Shown: positions 49,935-62,066, counted from the stretch's first letter. The stretch: DNA of 64,000 nucleotides from Phytomonospora endophytica (GCF_014202425.1 NZ_JACHGT010000004.1:506750-570749); one strand, 5' to 3'. Translations and numbers: made by a program. Notes: generated by a model from the sequence alone, not told the origin.

Positions 49935-52241
49935 CTAGGCCGCGTGGTACCTGCGCAGGTACTCGCCGGTCAGCGACACCGTCGACTCCAGCAGCGCGGC
50001 CGGAGTGCCGGTGAACACGACCTCCCCACCGTCCTTGCCGCCGTCGGGGCCCAGGTCCACCACCCAGTCGGCCTGCTGGATCACGTCCAGGTTGTGTTCG
50101 ATCACCACGACCGTGTTCCCCTTGTCCACCATGCCGTTCATCAACGCCAGCAGGGTGTCCACATCGGACATGTGCAGCCCGGTCGTCGGTTCGTCCAGCA
50201 CGTACACCCCGCCCGTGCGGTGCAGCTGCGTGGCCAGCTTGATGCGCTGGCGCTCGCCGCCCGACAAGGTGCTCAGCGGCTGCCCGAGGCTCAGGTAGGA
50301 CAGGCCGACGTCGACCAGCGTGCGCGCCTTGGTCAGCATCGGCTTCTCGGTGAGGAAGCCGACGGCGTCCTCGGCCGACAGCTCCAGCACGTCGGCGATC
50401 GACTTGCCGCGCAGCCGGTGCTCCAGCACCGACTCCTTGAACCGGCGCCCGTCGCAGCCGTCGCAGTGGGTCGTGATCGGGTCCATGTAGGCGAGTTCGG
50501 TGATGATCACGCCCTTGCCCTGGCACTGCTCGCACGCGCCGGTGGAGTTGAAGCTGAACAGGCCGGGCGCCGCTCCGCTGGCCGCCGCGAAGGCCTTCCG
50601 CAGCGGGTCCATGATCCCGAGGTAGCTCGCCGGGGTCGACCGCGAGGACGCGCCGATCGCCGACTGGTCGACGAAGATGGTCTCGGGGTAGGCGGCCATG
50701 AAGACCTCCGAGATCAGCGAACTCTTGCCCGACCCGGCCACGCCCGTCACGGCCGTGAGCACGCCCGTGGGGATCGCGACCGACACGTTCTTGAGGTTGT
50801 GCAGGTCGGCGTTGTCGACACTGAGCTTGCCGGTGGGCCGCCGCACCTCGGCCTTCACCGCTCCCGCGCGGCTCAGGCCGCGCCCGGTGAGCGTGTCGGC
50901 CTCCTTCAGCGCCGCCACCGGGCCCTCGAAGACGATCCGGCCGCCGTGCGCGCCGGCCGCCGGGCCGACGTCGACGACGTGGTCGGCGATGACGATGACG
51001 TCGGGGTCGTGCTCGACGACCAGGACGGTGTTTCCCTTGTCCCGCAGGGCCCGCAGCAGGTCGTTGAGGCGGCCCACGTCGCGCGGGTGCAGGCCGGTGC
51101 TCGGCTCGTCGAAGATGTAGGTGACCGCGGTCAGGCTGCTGCCCAGGTGCTTGACCATCTTCAGCCGCTGACCTTCGCCGCCCGACAGCGTCGAGGTCGC
51201 CCGGTCGAGGCTCAGGTAGCCCAGGCCGATGTCGGCGACGCGCTGGAGCTGCACTCGCGCGCCTTCGGCGATGGGGCCGGCCGGGCCCGCTGCCTCCGGC
51301 GGTCCGGCGATGGCCGCCAGGACCTCGATCAGGTCGGTGATCTGCATCCGCGACCACTCGGCGATGTTGCGGCCGCCGATGGTGGTGGCCAGGGCCTGCG
51401 GGTTGAGGCGGGCGCCGTCGCAGGCGGGGCACACGCCCTCGGTGAGGAACTTCTGGATGTTCTCGCGGGTGCGCTCGCTCAGGCCGCTCAGGTCCCGTTT
51501 GACGCCCTGGCGGACGAACTTGGCGTACACGCCCTCGTAGTTGGCCTTGAAGTTGCCGTTCTTCATGCGCAGCTCGACCTTGCCCGTGGAGCCGTGCAGG
51601 AGCGTGTTCCACTCCTCCTCGCGGTAATCGCTCAGGCGCTTGGCAGGGTCGAGGCCCTCGTAGTTGCCGTAGGCCTGCCACTCCAGGCCGCCGACCTTGT
51701 AGCCGGGCAGCAGGATCGCGCCCTCGTCGAGGGACTTCGAGCGGTCGAGCATGAGGTCGAGGTCGGGGCGGATGGTGCGGCCGATCCCGTCGCATTCGGG
51801 GCACATGCCCTGCGGGTCGTTGAAGCCGTACATGCCGACGTTGTTCGTGACCGGGTCACCGCACTTGGCGAACAGACCCCGGATCATCCCGTAGATGTCG
51901 GTCATGGTTCCGACGGTGGAGCGGGCGTTGCCGCCGACCGGCTTCTGGTCGACGATGATCGGCGTCGTCAGGTTCTCGATGGTGTCGGCGTGCGGGCGCT
52001 CGTACTTGGGCAGCTGGTTGCGGATGAACCAGCTGAAGGTGCCGTAGAGCTGCCGCTGGGCCTCGACGGCGATCGTGTCGAACACGATCGAGGACTTGCC
52101 CGAGCCGGAGACGCCGGTGAACACGGTGATCTTGTTCGCCGGGACGACGAGGGACACGTCCTTGAGGTTGTGCACCCGGGCGCCGGTGATGCGGATGTCG
52201 GCGTGCCCGGAACTCGCGGGGGAGCCTTGCGTGGCGGTCAC
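49935..52241 (-). CDS. UvrA-like ABC ATPase (UvrA2/DrrC type)
   Basis: A 768-residue paralogue of excinuclease subunit A. Both ATPase halves are intact: Walker A FTGVSGSGKSSIVFDTIA and VTGVAGSGKSSLISEV, signature STLSGGEGQRLKMVKHL and STLSGGERQRIKLATQL, and zinc fingers CPECDGIG, CPACDGARLN and CEQCQGKG. At about 770 residues it is far shorter than UvrA (about 950): the UvrB-binding region is missing. This is the UvrA2/DrrC type, linked with drug resistance and export rather than classic repair. A TetR-type operator at 52285 suggests induction by a small molecule. Divergent from ligA. Confidence 0.9.
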   Translation of the reverse strand: MTATQGSPASSGHADIRITGARVHNLKDVSLVVPANKITVFTGVSGSGKSSIVFDTIAVEAQRQLYGTFSWFIRNQLPKYERPHADTIENLTTPIIVDQKPVGGNARSTVGTMTDIYGMIRGLFAKCGDPVTNNVGMYGFNDPQGMCPECDGIGRTIRPDLDLMLDRSKSLDEGAILLPGYKVGGLEWQAYGNYEGLDPAKRLSDYREEEWNTLLHGSTGKVELRMKNGNFKANYEGVYAKFVRQGVKRDLSGLSERTRENIQKFLTEGVCPACDGARLNPQALATTIGGRNIAEWSRMQITDLIEVLAAIAGPPEAAGPAGPIAEGARVQLQRVADIGLGYLSLDRATSTLSGGEGQRLKMVKHLGSSLTAVTYIFDEPSTGLHPRDVGRLNDLLRALRDKGNTVLVVEHDPDVIVIADHVVDVGPAAGAHGGRIVFEGPVAALKEADTLTGRGLSRAGAVKAEVRRPTGKLSVDNADLHNLKNVSVAIPTGVLTAVTGVAGSGKSSLISEVFMAAYPETIFVDQSAIGASSRSTPASYLGIMDPLRKAFAAASGAAPGLFSFNSTGACEQCQGKGVIITELAYMDPITTHCDGCDGRRFKESVLEHRLRGKSIADVLELSAEDAVGFLTEKPMLTKARTLVDVGLSYLSLGQPLSTLSGGERQRIKLATQLHRTGGVYVLDEPTTGLHMSDVDTLLALMNGMVDKGNTVVVIEHNLDVIQQADWVVDLGPDGGKDGGEVVFTGTPAALLESTVSLTGEYLRRYHAA

Positions 52242-52279
52242 TGGGGTCCTCTCGCTGGTTGCCTGCGTGATCGCAAAAT

Positions 52280-52302
52280 TCGATCGTACACCGTACGAAG
52301 TA
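52280..52302. promoter_or_regulatory. TetR-type operator upstream of the UvrA-like gene
   Basis: The core CGTACACCGTACG (52285-52297) is a palindrome around ACC, extended by TTCG and CGAA. This CGTAC-nnn-GTACG form is typical of operators bound by TetR repressors of drug-response genes. It lies 44-56 bases upstream of the UvrA-like start codon and in the divergent gap to ligA. No TetR gene is adjacent; the nearest is at 11947. Confidence 0.6.
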
Positions 52303-52390
52303 GTTTTCCGGTCTCCGCGAGGGGTGAGCTTCGCCTCCCCGGGCTCCGAATGCCACGTACAGGGACCGACGAGGCGCCCGGAAACGCTGA

Positions 52391-54574
<2,184 letters not shown>

Positions 54575-54670
54575 TCGTCGTTGCTCAATGGGGGGAATCG
54601 CGGTAGGACTAGGAGGCACGATCCTGGCTGACGCGTGTCAGTTGCCGGTTTCGACGTCTGGGAGGGGCTT

Positions 54671-56752
54671 ATGACGTCGATGAACTTCCGCAACACCGCC
54701 CCACCGAACCGAGCCGGGGTCTTCTTCGGGTACGTCGGTCTGGTGATGGCGGCCAGTGCGGTGATCTTGGCGTTGACCACGCCGTCGATCTCCGATGTCG
54801 TGGCGACCGCTCCGGCCGCCTTCTGGGCGCTGGCGATCCTGGCGGTGGTGGTCGACGCCCTGCCGTTGTCGCCGCCGGGTCCGCGGCAGTCGGCGATCGT
54901 GGTGATGTCGACCTGTTTCAGCTACGCCATCATCTTCGGATGGGGGCTCGGGCCGGCGATCGTGGTGCAGATCCTGGCCACCGCCGTGTCCTCCTGGCGC
55001 TGCCGCTACACCGTCTGGCGCGCCGGGTTCAACGCAGCCCAGTACACGCTCTCGCTGAGCGCGGCCTGGCTGGTGCTCGTGGCGATCAACGGGCGCGACA
55101 TGGTCGCGCCGAACGTCGCGCTGCCGATCGAGCCGGAGACGCTCGTCGCCGTCGTCGCCAGTGCCCTGGCGTGGCTGCTGGTGAACCACACGATGGTCAG
55201 CCTGGCCGTGTGGCTGCGCTTCGGGCGGCCGTTCTGGCGCGGATTCCTCGGGCACCTGGGCAACGACACCCTCGGTGACGCCGCCCTGCTCGCGCTCGGG
55301 CCGGTGCTGCTGACGGCCGCGATGAACAACGTCTGGCTGACGCCGCTGATCGCGCTGCCGCTGTACGGCGTGTACAAGAACGCGCGCCTGTCCAACGAGA
55401 TGGAGGATCTGTCGCGGACCGACCCGCTGACGGGTCTGCCGAACCGCACGGCCCTCCAGCGGTGGGTCGACGCCGAGATCGCCTGGTACCGCGAGCGCGG
55501 TGGCGGAGTGGCGCTGCTGGTCTGCGACCTGGACCGCTTCAAGGCCGTCAACGACGCGATGGGGCACGCCATCGGCGACCAGCTGCTCATCGAGGTCGGG
55601 CGGCGCCTATCGGCCAACATCCGCGAGGGCGAGCATCTGGCGCGCCTGGGCGGCGACGAGTTCGCGATCGTGGTGACGGGAACCGCGGCCGACCCGGTGG
55701 CGGTCGCCGAACGGCTCGGCGCGGCCCTCAACGAACCGGTGCAGATCGGCGAGATCACGATCGACGTCGCCGGTGCCATGGGCGTGGCGCTGTGCCCGGA
55801 CCACGGCACGGACTTCGAGGCGCTGATGCAGCACGCCGACGTGGCGATGTACGAGGCGAAGCGCCGAGGCGACCCGGTCGCCGTCTACGCGCCGGAGTCC
55901 GACCAGAACACCCCCGAGCGGCTGAGCCTGCTCGGGGATCTGCGCCGGACCCTGGAGGACGACCGCCTGCCCGGGATCGAGCTGTACTGGCAGCCGCAGG
56001 TGTCGATCATGACCGGTGAGGTGCTCGGCGTCGAGGCGCTGCTGCGCTACCGGCACCCCAAGCAGGGGAAGGTCGACCCGGAGGAGCTGATCAGTCTCGC
56101 CGAGCACAGCGCGGTCATGCGCCTGCTGACCTTCCGCGTCCTCGACAACGCGATCCAGCAGCTGGCGACGTGGGCACGGGAGGGCGTCGACGTGCGCGCG
56201 TCGGTGAACGTCTCCGTCCGCGACCTGCAGAGCCCGACCTTCGTGGAGGGGCTGACCAAGCGGCTCGTGCAGCACGACGTGGCGCCCGCGCAGCTTCAGC
56301 TGGAGATCACCGAGAGCGCGCTCATGGCCGATCCCCGGCGGGTCCTGACCACGCTGAAGGGCCTTGAGGCGCTCGGGGTGGCGTTGAGCCTCGACGACTT
56401 CGGGACCGGCTTCTCCTCGCTCCAGCACCTGCGCAGGCTGCCGGTGTCGGAGGTCAAGATCGACCGCTCCTTCGTGCTGGGGATGGACAACGAAGGCGGC
56501 GACGACGCGGCCATCGTGCGCTCCATCATCGAGCTCGCCGGTTCGCTCGGGCTGCGCGTGGTGGCCGAGGGCGTCGAGGACGAGCACACCTGGCGGGCCC
56601 TGGCCGGGCTCGGCTGCGACATCGCGCAGGGCTGGTTCCACGCCCGGCCGATGCCCGCCGAGGAGTTCACCGGCTGGCTGGCGCGTTACCGGCCGCCGAG
56701 CCTGCTGCGTTCGGTGCGGGTCCAGCCCGCCGGACCGGCGGCGGGCGTCTAG
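54671..56752 (+). CDS. Membrane GGDEF-EAL protein (c-di-GMP turnover)
   Basis: A 693-residue protein with about seven N-terminal transmembrane helices (20-230), then a GGDEF domain with intact motif at 327-331 (RLGGDEF) and an EAL domain with E455-A-L (GVEALLRYRHP), ITESALM, DDFGTGFSSL and AEGVED all kept. Both diguanylate cyclase and phosphodiesterase activity look possible. The product-inhibition I-site RxxD is R318-E-G-E321, so it is degenerate. It resembles Streptomyces CdgC/RmdA-like regulators of development through BldD. ATG 54671 has GGGAGGGG upstream. Its end overlaps the convergent EamA gene by four bases. Confidence 0.93.
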   Translation: MTSMNFRNTAPPNRAGVFFGYVGLVMAASAVILALTTPSISDVVATAPAAFWALAILAVVVDALPLSPPGPRQSAIVVMSTCFSYAIIFGWGLGPAIVVQILATAVSSWRCRYTVWRAGFNAAQYTLSLSAAWLVLVAINGRDMVAPNVALPIEPETLVAVVASALAWLLVNHTMVSLAVWLRFGRPFWRGFLGHLGNDTLGDAALLALGPVLLTAAMNNVWLTPLIALPLYGVYKNARLSNEMEDLSRTDPLTGLPNRTALQRWVDAEIAWYRERGGGVALLVCDLDRFKAVNDAMGHAIGDQLLIEVGRRLSANIREGEHLARLGGDEFAIVVTGTAADPVAVAERLGAALNEPVQIGEITIDVAGAMGVALCPDHGTDFEALMQHADVAMYEAKRRGDPVAVYAPESDQNTPERLSLLGDLRRTLEDDRLPGIELYWQPQVSIMTGEVLGVEALLRYRHPKQGKVDPEELISLAEHSAVMRLLTFRVLDNAIQQLATWAREGVDVRASVNVSVRDLQSPTFVEGLTKRLVQHDVAPAQLQLEITESALMADPRRVLTTLKGLEALGVALSLDDFGTGFSSLQHLRRLPVSEVKIDRSFVLGMDNEGGDDAAIVRSIIELAGSLGLRVVAEGVEDEHTWRALAGLGCDIAQGWFHARPMPAEEFTGWLARYRPPSLLRSVRVQPAGPAAGV

Positions 56753-57687
56753 GTCCTCGCCGGGCGGAAACGCCGGGTGAGGGACTTCCCGCCCACGATC
56801 AGGACCACCGCGAGGACGATGACGCCGCCGCCGAGCAGGAGGTTCGGGCCGAAGGCCTCGTCGCCGGCGAGGACGCCGAGGGCGACGGCGACGACCGGGT
56901 TGACGTAGGCGTAGGTGGCGACGGTGTCGTTGGGCAGGGTCGTGTTCGCATACCCGTAGGCGGTGTAGGCGAGCATCGACCCGGCGACGACCAGCCACGC
57001 GAAACCGGCGATGGAGGCGCCGGAGACCGCGGAGAGGTCGAGGCGGCCGAACTCGCCGGCGGCCGCGCCCACGGCGATGAGGATCAGCCCTCCGGCGATC
57101 ATCTGCAGCGACGCCGTCACGAGCGGATGCGACGGGAGGGGCGCCCGGCGGGCGTAGACCGAGCCCGATGCCCAGCACAGGGCCCCGAAGGCGACGAGGA
57201 GCGCCAGGCCGACGTCGACGCTCGCGCCCGGTCCGCCGACGAGCAGGCCGACACCGGCCAGGCCGAGGGCGAGCGCGACCCACATCAGGGCCGTGACTCG
57301 GGTGCGGGTGACGACGGCGTTGACGAGGACCATCCAGACCGGGACCGTGGCGACGATGAGGGCGGCGAGTCCGGAGTCGAGGCCGGTCTCGGCGACGCTG
57401 ACCATGCCGTTGCCGCAGACGAGCATGAGGGCGGCGACGATGACCGCCGAGCGGAGCTGCCGGCCCGTCGGGCGTTTCGGTCCGCGCGCGTGGCGCGGTC
57501 CGACGATGGCGAGCATCACCGCTCCGGCGATCAGGAAGCGGAACCCGGCCATCAGGAGGGGAGGCATCGTGTCGATGGCGACGCGGATGCCGAAGTAGGT
57601 CGATCCCCACACGATGTAGACGGTGAGGAGTGCCAGCCACGGAAGAACACGGGGGCCTGAGGTCGTCAATTTAGGTTCGGTGAGCAT
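56749..57687 (-). CDS. EamA/DMT-family transporter
   Basis: A 312-residue permease with ten helices in two EamA repeats; VYIVWGSTYFGIRVAIDTMPPLLMAGFRFLIAGA is the hallmark first repeat, and the second begins near GALCWASGSVYARR. Members export amino acids or metabolites. It is divergent from an Lrp/AsnC regulator gene with 81 bases between starts, the usual arrangement for amino acid exporters, so amino acid efflux is the likely role. Confidence 0.88.
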   Translation of the reverse strand: MLTEPKLTTSGPRVLPWLALLTVYIVWGSTYFGIRVAIDTMPPLLMAGFRFLIAGAVMLAIVGPRHARGPKRPTGRQLRSAVIVAALMLVCGNGMVSVAETGLDSGLAALIVATVPVWMVLVNAVVTRTRVTALMWVALALGLAGVGLLVGGPGASVDVGLALLVAFGALCWASGSVYARRAPLPSHPLVTASLQMIAGGLILIAVGAAAGEFGRLDLSAVSGASIAGFAWLVVAGSMLAYTAYGYANTTLPNDTVATYAYVNPVVAVALGVLAGDEAFGPNLLLGGGVIVLAVVLIVGGKSLTRRFRPART

Positions 57688-57768
57688 CTGACCTCATTTA
57701 AAAAGGCGCATCCGGCATACTTCTTGGCAGAGACTAGGCTCGGATCGGCTGAAGGGCAAGTTTTTACC

Positions 57769-58227
57769 ATGAAGCGAGAACTGGACGCGGTGGATCGCAC
57801 GATCCTGCGCGAGATGACCGCCGATGGGCGGCAGACCGTGCGCGCGCTGGCCCGGACGGTGGGACTGTCCGAACCCTCGGTCCGCGATCGCCTGCAGCGG
57901 CTCGAAGGCGACGGGGTGATCACCGGGTACCGTGCCGAGCTGGATCCGGCGAACGTGGACGCCGGGACCGCGGCCTTCATCGCCCTGCGCTTCGATCCCG
58001 CGGCCAAGGCGGACGTCAACGAGCGCCTCGCGGAGGAGCCGTGCGTACTGGAGGTGCACGAGGTCGCCGGTGAGGACTGCTACTGGCTGAAGGTGCGCGT
58101 GTCGGGGACGGACGCCCTGGCCGACGCCCTCGACCGGATGCGCGCGATCCCGTCGGTGCGGAGTACCGCGACCACGATCGTCCTGCGCACGATCCTCGAA
58201 CGCCCGCTGGGTGTGGCGGAAGGCTAG
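57769..58227 (+). CDS. Lrp/AsnC family regulator
   Basis: A 152-residue regulator: ELDAVDRTILREMTADGRQTVRALARTVGLSEPSVRDRLQRLEGDGVITGYRAELDP is the AsnC-type helix-turn-helix and linker; the RAM domain follows (CVLEVHEVAGEDCYWLKVRVSGTDALADALDRM). It binds an amino acid and probably controls the divergent EamA exporter. ATG 57769 is chosen at the family start; no strong Shine-Dalgarno is seen (AAGGGCAAG upstream). Confidence 0.9.
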   Translation: MKRELDAVDRTILREMTADGRQTVRALARTVGLSEPSVRDRLQRLEGDGVITGYRAELDPANVDAGTAAFIALRFDPAAKADVNERLAEEPCVLEVHEVAGEDCYWLKVRVSGTDALADALDRMRAIPSVRSTATTIVLRTILERPLGVAEG

Positions 58228-59147
58228 AGCCACTTCTCCATGTGCGTGTCGACCACGTCGTGGCCGTGCGTGCCCTCCCGGTCGAGTCGCGAGAAACCCA
58301 TCCGCTCATAGATCCGGCGGGCCGCGTCCAGGCCGTGGTTGGTCGACAGCACCATGCGTTCGTAACCGGCCCGGCGGGCGAAGTCGACGCACTCGTCGAC
58401 GAGCCGGAAACCGATGCCCGTCCCGCGCGCCCACGGCTCGACCAGCAGCACCCGCAGCCGGGCCGTGCGCTCGTCCTCGCGCACGCACATCACGCAGCCG
58501 GCGCGCTCGCCGTCGAGCTCGGCGATCCAGGTCCGTTCACGTTCGGGGTCGTTGGCGGAGGCGAAGTCGGCGATGATCCGCGCCACGGCGCCCTCGAAGC
58601 TCGCGTCGAAGCCGTGCTCGGCGCCGTAGAGGACGCCGTGTCGGTAGACGATCCAGCCGTGGTCGCCGACGCGGGCGTCGCGGACGGTCACCTCGCGCGG
58701 CTTGGGGCCGCCGAGGACGTCGCGGGCCGTGCCGAGGGCGCGGACGAGGCGGTCGCGGTCGGAGGGCGACAGTCCGTCGAGCAGCGCGGCGACCTGCTCG
58801 TCGGTGCGGCCGTCGAGTTCGGCCTGCGTCTTGCGGCCCTCCGGGGTCAGCGCGAGGATCTGCTGCCGCGCGTCGTGCGGGGAGCGGTCGCGGGTGATGA
58901 ACCCGGCGGCGGTGAACCTGCCGACGATCCGGCTGAGGTACCCGGCGTCGAGTTCCAGCTCCTTGCGCAGGGCGACGACCGGCATCGACTCGCGCTGCGC
59001 CAGCTCGAACAGCACCCGCGCCTCGGTGAGCGTGTAGCCGCTGTCGAGGAGGCTCTCGCCGAGCGTGCCGATGACCTTGGTGTAGAAGCGGTTGAAGGCG
59101 CGCACGGCGGCGATCTGCGCGGGGGAGCCGGTCACCGAATCCATCAT
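58224..59147 (-). CDS. MarR-GNAT fusion protein
   Basis: A 307-residue fusion: residues 1-150 are a MarR winged helix (GYTLTEARVLFELAQRESMPVVALRKELELDAGYLSRIVGRFTAAGFITRDRSPHDAR), and residues about 150-307 a GNAT domain with the acetyl-CoA loop VEPWARGTGIGFRLVDECV. Such fusions are common in actinobacteria and are thought to be ligand-sensing regulators or acetyltransferases of drugs. ATG 59147 has GGAGG eight bases upstream. A likely operator lies at 59160-59177. Overlaps the Lrp gene by four bases at its 3' end. Confidence 0.9.
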   Translation of the reverse strand: MMDSVTGSPAQIAAVRAFNRFYTKVIGTLGESLLDSGYTLTEARVLFELAQRESMPVVALRKELELDAGYLSRIVGRFTAAGFITRDRSPHDARQQILALTPEGRKTQAELDGRTDEQVAALLDGLSPSDRDRLVRALGTARDVLGGPKPREVTVRDARVGDHGWIVYRHGVLYGAEHGFDASFEGAVARIIADFASANDPERERTWIAELDGERAGCVMCVREDERTARLRVLLVEPWARGTGIGFRLVDECVDFARRAGYERMVLSTNHGLDAARRIYERMGFSRLDREGTHGHDVVDTHMEKWL

Positions 59148-59159
59148 GTCATTGCCTCC

Positions 59160-59177
59160 GTCAACAAAGTCTTTGAC
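59160..59177. promoter_or_regulatory. Possible operator of the MarR-GNAT gene
   Basis: GTCAA and TTGAC are inverted arms around CAAAGTCT (GTCAACAAAGTCTTTGAC), 13 bases upstream of the MarR-GNAT start codon. Size and position fit MarR autoregulation. Confidence 0.45.
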
Positions 59178-59228
59178 TCAAGCAACGATATGTCCCGCGC
59201 GGTGCACCACGCAACCCCCGGCGCCCGA

Positions 59229-59723
59229 TCAGCCGTGCAGCACCTCGTCGAAGAAACGATCCAGCCGCGTCCGCACCCCCGCGACGCGCTCGCCGACGGT
59301 CAGTGTCCCGTCGAGCTGCGTGTCGGCGGTGGCCTTCGCCAGCCGCGCGTTGCGCGAGCAGCCCAGGTCGTTGCACACGTAGGTCCCGACCGAGTTCCAG
59401 TCCCGGCTGTCGCCCCGCGCCCGGCGGGCGGTGAACAACGACACCGACCCGCCCTGCCGCGTCGAGCGGCACAGCCCGCACATCGCCGAGACCCGGCGGG
59501 CCTTCGGCGAATCGGCGACCCGCAGCGCGATCCCGGCCGGTTCCCCGTCCCGCCAGATCACGATGTAGGCCCGCAACGGCGCCCTCGGATCCCGCCAGCC
59601 GAGGAAGTCGACCTGGTCCCAGACGATCTCGTCGAGCCTTCCGGGCAGCGTCATCTTCGTGGCCTCACCGCGCGAGCAGTTGGTCATCGCGCGGCGGATC
59701 TGGGCCTCGGTGAGCGGGTCCAC
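59229..59723 (-). CDS. FBP-domain (FusB/EF-G-binding type) zinc finger protein
   Basis: A 164-residue protein with a treble-clef zinc finger: CGLC near the middle and [13 protein letters not shown] near the end give four Cys. This is the FBP/FusB pattern (EF-G-binding, fusidic-acid-resistance related) seen in actinobacteria. It may bind elongation factor G or ribosomes. GTG 59723 has GAAGGAG six bases upstream; upstream in-frame sequence to 59822 is not convincing. Confidence 0.82.
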   Translation of the reverse strand: MDPLTEAQIRRAMTNCSRGEATKMTLPGRLDEIVWDQVDFLGWRDPRAPLRAYIVIWRDGEPAGIALRVADSPKARRVSAMCGLCRSTRQGGSVSLFTARRARGDSRDWNSVGTYVCNDLGCSRNARLAKATADTQLDGTLTVGERVAGVRTRLDRFFDEVLHG

Positions 59724-59846
59724 GACGGTCTCCTTCGGGTCGGACGCGATGGGAGACCTTACCGGCGGCGGGACGGCCGGGCGAACGCTTTTGCTCCATC
59801 CACTCAGCCCTATTGTCGACAAACAGACCGTCGGGCGTTACGACCT

Positions 59847-59865
59847 TGCAATCATCCTGCAATCA
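59847..59865 (+). repeat. Direct repeat upstream of the ProVWX operon
   Basis: TGCAATCA occurs twice with an 11-base period (59847-59854 and 59858-59865), that is one helical turn apart, about 120-135 bases before the proV start. Such spacing suits a response-regulator dimer. The rest of 59724-59982 shows TATTGT near 59812 as a possible -10 and no gene. Confidence 0.4.
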
Positions 59866-59982
59866 CGCCGCCGCCCATTCCCCCTGTTGATCAGTAACGT
59901 GCGTCGACATACACGGGCCCGAGGCCGGTGCGCGCACGCGCGCCCGGCGGCAGGGCCCGGCCCGACGGCAGAAGAGGAGATC

Positions 59983-61179
59983 GTGCCCGCCGCCCTGAGC
60001 GCTCACAACCTGTACAAAGTCTTCGGCCGACGCGCCAAACAGGCCGTCGCACGCCTCACCGAAGGGCGCGACGTCGGCGGCCTCGACGTCACCGCGGCCG
60101 TCGCCGACGTCAGCTTCCACGTCGAGCCCGGCGAGATCTTCGTCGTCATGGGCCTGTCCGGCTCGGGGAAATCGACCCTGATCCGCATGCTCAACGGACT
60201 GCTCGCCCCCAGCTCGGGCCGCGTCGAGGTCGACGGCACCGACCTGACCGCGCTCCGCCCGGCCGAACTGCGCACCCTCCGCCGCGAGAAGATCAGCATG
60301 GTCTTCCAGCACTTCGCGCTGCTGCCGCACCGCACCGTCCTGGACAACGCGGCCTACGCCCTCGAAGTCGCCCGCGTCCCCACCGCCGAACGGCTCGAAC
60401 GCGCCCGGCACGCGCTCGACCTGGTCGGCCTCACCGGACGCGAGGACGCCCTGCCGCAGCAGCTGTCGGGCGGCATGAAACAACGCGTCGGGCTCGCTCG
60501 CGCGCTGGCCGCCGGGACCGACATCATGCTGATGGACGAGGCCTTCAGCGCCCTCGACCCGCTCATCCGGCGCGAGATGCAAGACCAGCTCCTCGAACTC
60601 CAGGAGAGCCTCGGCAAGACGATCGTGTTCATCACCCACGACCTCAACGAGGCCATGCGCCTCGGCGACCGGATCGCGGTCATGCGCGACGGGCGGATCG
60701 TGCAGATCGGCACCGCCGAGGAGATCCTCACCGACCCGTCGAGCGACTACGTCGCCCAGTTCGTGGCCGACGTCGACCGCACCCGCGTGCTCACCGCCGC
60801 GTCGGTCATGGAGCCCCCACGCAGCGTCGTCACCACGACCAGCGGTCCCCGCGCGGCCCTCCTGGAGATGCAGGCGAGCCACACCACGGCCGCCTACGTC
60901 GTGTGCCGCGACAAGAACCTCAAAGGTGCCATCACCGACGAGACCGCCGCCCGCGCCGCCAGGGCCGGCGACGTCGCCACCGTCGAGGAACTCCTCGGCG
61001 ACCTCGACGTCGTCACCGTCCACCCCGACACGCCCGTCGCCGAACTCATCGCGCCCTGCGCCTCGACGCCACTGCCGCTCGCCGTCGTCGGCGACGACGG
61101 GCGCCTCGCCGGGGTCATACCCCGCGTCACGCTGCTGACCGCGCTAGGCACACCCGAACCCGAGGAGGCGACCGCGTGA
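59983..61179 (+). CDS. proV: Glycine betaine/proline ABC transporter ATP-binding protein with CBS domains
   Basis: A 398-residue ATPase of the OpuAA/ProV type: Walker [10 protein letters not shown] (57-65), signature [19 protein letters not shown], Walker [16 protein letters not shown], and a C-terminal CBS pair (about 275-395, VYEL-like positions; [11 protein letters not shown]) that senses ionic strength in OpuA. GTG 59983 is chosen: GAAGAGGAG lies just before and the family starts at HNLYKVFG. First gene of a proV-proW-proX operon for osmoprotectant uptake. Confidence 0.93.
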   Translation: MPAALSAHNLYKVFGRRAKQAVARLTEGRDVGGLDVTAAVADVSFHVEPGEIFVVMGLSGSGKSTLIRMLNGLLAPSSGRVEVDGTDLTALRPAELRTLRREKISMVFQHFALLPHRTVLDNAAYALEVARVPTAERLERARHALDLVGLTGREDALPQQLSGGMKQRVGLARALAAGTDIMLMDEAFSALDPLIRREMQDQLLELQESLGKTIVFITHDLNEAMRLGDRIAVMRDGRIVQIGTAEEILTDPSSDYVAQFVADVDRTRVLTAASVMEPPRSVVTTTSGPRAALLEMQASHTTAAYVVCRDKNLKGAITDETAARAARAGDVATVEELLGDLDVVTVHPDTPVAELIAPCASTPLPLAVVGDDGRLAGVIPRVTLLTALGTPEPEEATA

Positions 61180-62066
61180 TCACCGCGGACCGGCCCCTCG
61201 ACGGCCTCATCCCCGAAGTCCCCATCGGCGACGTCTTCGAAGCCATCGTCACCTGGTCGAAGAACAACCTGGGCCCCCTCGTCGACACCACCAAGACCAT
61301 CGTCGAGGCCCTCACCTCGGGACTCTCCGACCTGCTCCTCCTGGCCCCGCCCATCGCCATGGTCGTCGTCTTCGCCGGCCTTGGACTCTGGCTGCGCGGC
61401 TGGAAGTTCGGGCTCGGCGTGCTCATCGCCATGGGACTCGTCTCCGGACTGCCCTACTGGGAGCAGACGATGCAGACGCTCGCGCAGGTCCTCGTGGCCA
61501 GCGCGCTCGCACTGCTCATCGCCGTGCCCATCGGCGTGCTCGCGGCCGAGAACAGGCGCTTCAGCGTCGTCGTACGGCCCGTCCTGGACTTCATGCAGAC
61601 CATGCCGGCGTTCGTCTACCTGATCCCGGCGGTCTCGCTGTACAGCATCGGCGTCGTCCCGGGCGTGCTCGCGACCGTCGTGTTCTGCATGCCCCCCGGC
61701 GTGCGCCTCACCGAACTGGGACTGCGGCAGGTCGACAAGGAAGTCGTCGAGGCCGGCGAATCCTTCGGCGCCTCACCCGCGGCGATCCTCGGCAGGATCA
61801 AACTGCCCCTCGCGATGCCGACGATCATGGCCGGCGTCAACCAGGTCATCATGCTCGCCCTGTCGATGGTCGTCATCGCCGGAATGGTCGGCGCCGAAGG
61901 ACTCGGCAGCGTCATCAAGGAATCCGTCGACCGCCTGCTCATCGGCAAGGGATTCACCGCCGGCGCCGCCGTCGTCGTGCTCGCGATCTTCCTCGACCGC
62001 GTCACCGACGCGCTCGGTTCGCGCACCAAGGTCGCCAAGGCCAAGCGCCTCACCAGCCACGTCTGA
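61176..62066 (+). CDS. proW: Glycine betaine/proline ABC transporter permease
   Basis: A 296-residue permease with about six to seven helices and the permease motif for ATPase contact, [26 protein letters not shown] (the EAA loop). [23 protein letters not shown] matches ProW/OpuAB. GTG 61176 overlaps the proV stop (GTGA), so translation is coupled. Confidence 0.93.
   Translation: MITADRPLDGLIPEVPIGDVFEAIVTWSKNNLGPLVDTTKTIVEALTSGLSDLLLLAPPIAMVVVFAGLGLWLRGWKFGLGVLIAMGLVSGLPYWEQTMQTLAQVLVASALALLIAVPIGVLAAENRRFSVVVRPVLDFMQTMPAFVYLIPAVSLYSIGVVPGVLATVVFCMPPGVRLTELGLRQVDKEVVEAGESFGASPAAILGRIKLPLAMPTIMAGVNQVIMLALSMVVIAGMVGAEGLGSVIKESVDRLLIGKGFTAGAAVVVLAIFLDRVTDALGSRTKVAKAKRLTSHV

Noticed and set aside
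55607..57640. Long Arg-rich minus-strand frame covering the GGDEF-EAL and EamA genes
   Set aside because: Shifted frame of two genuine genes; extreme Arg content and no homology pattern.
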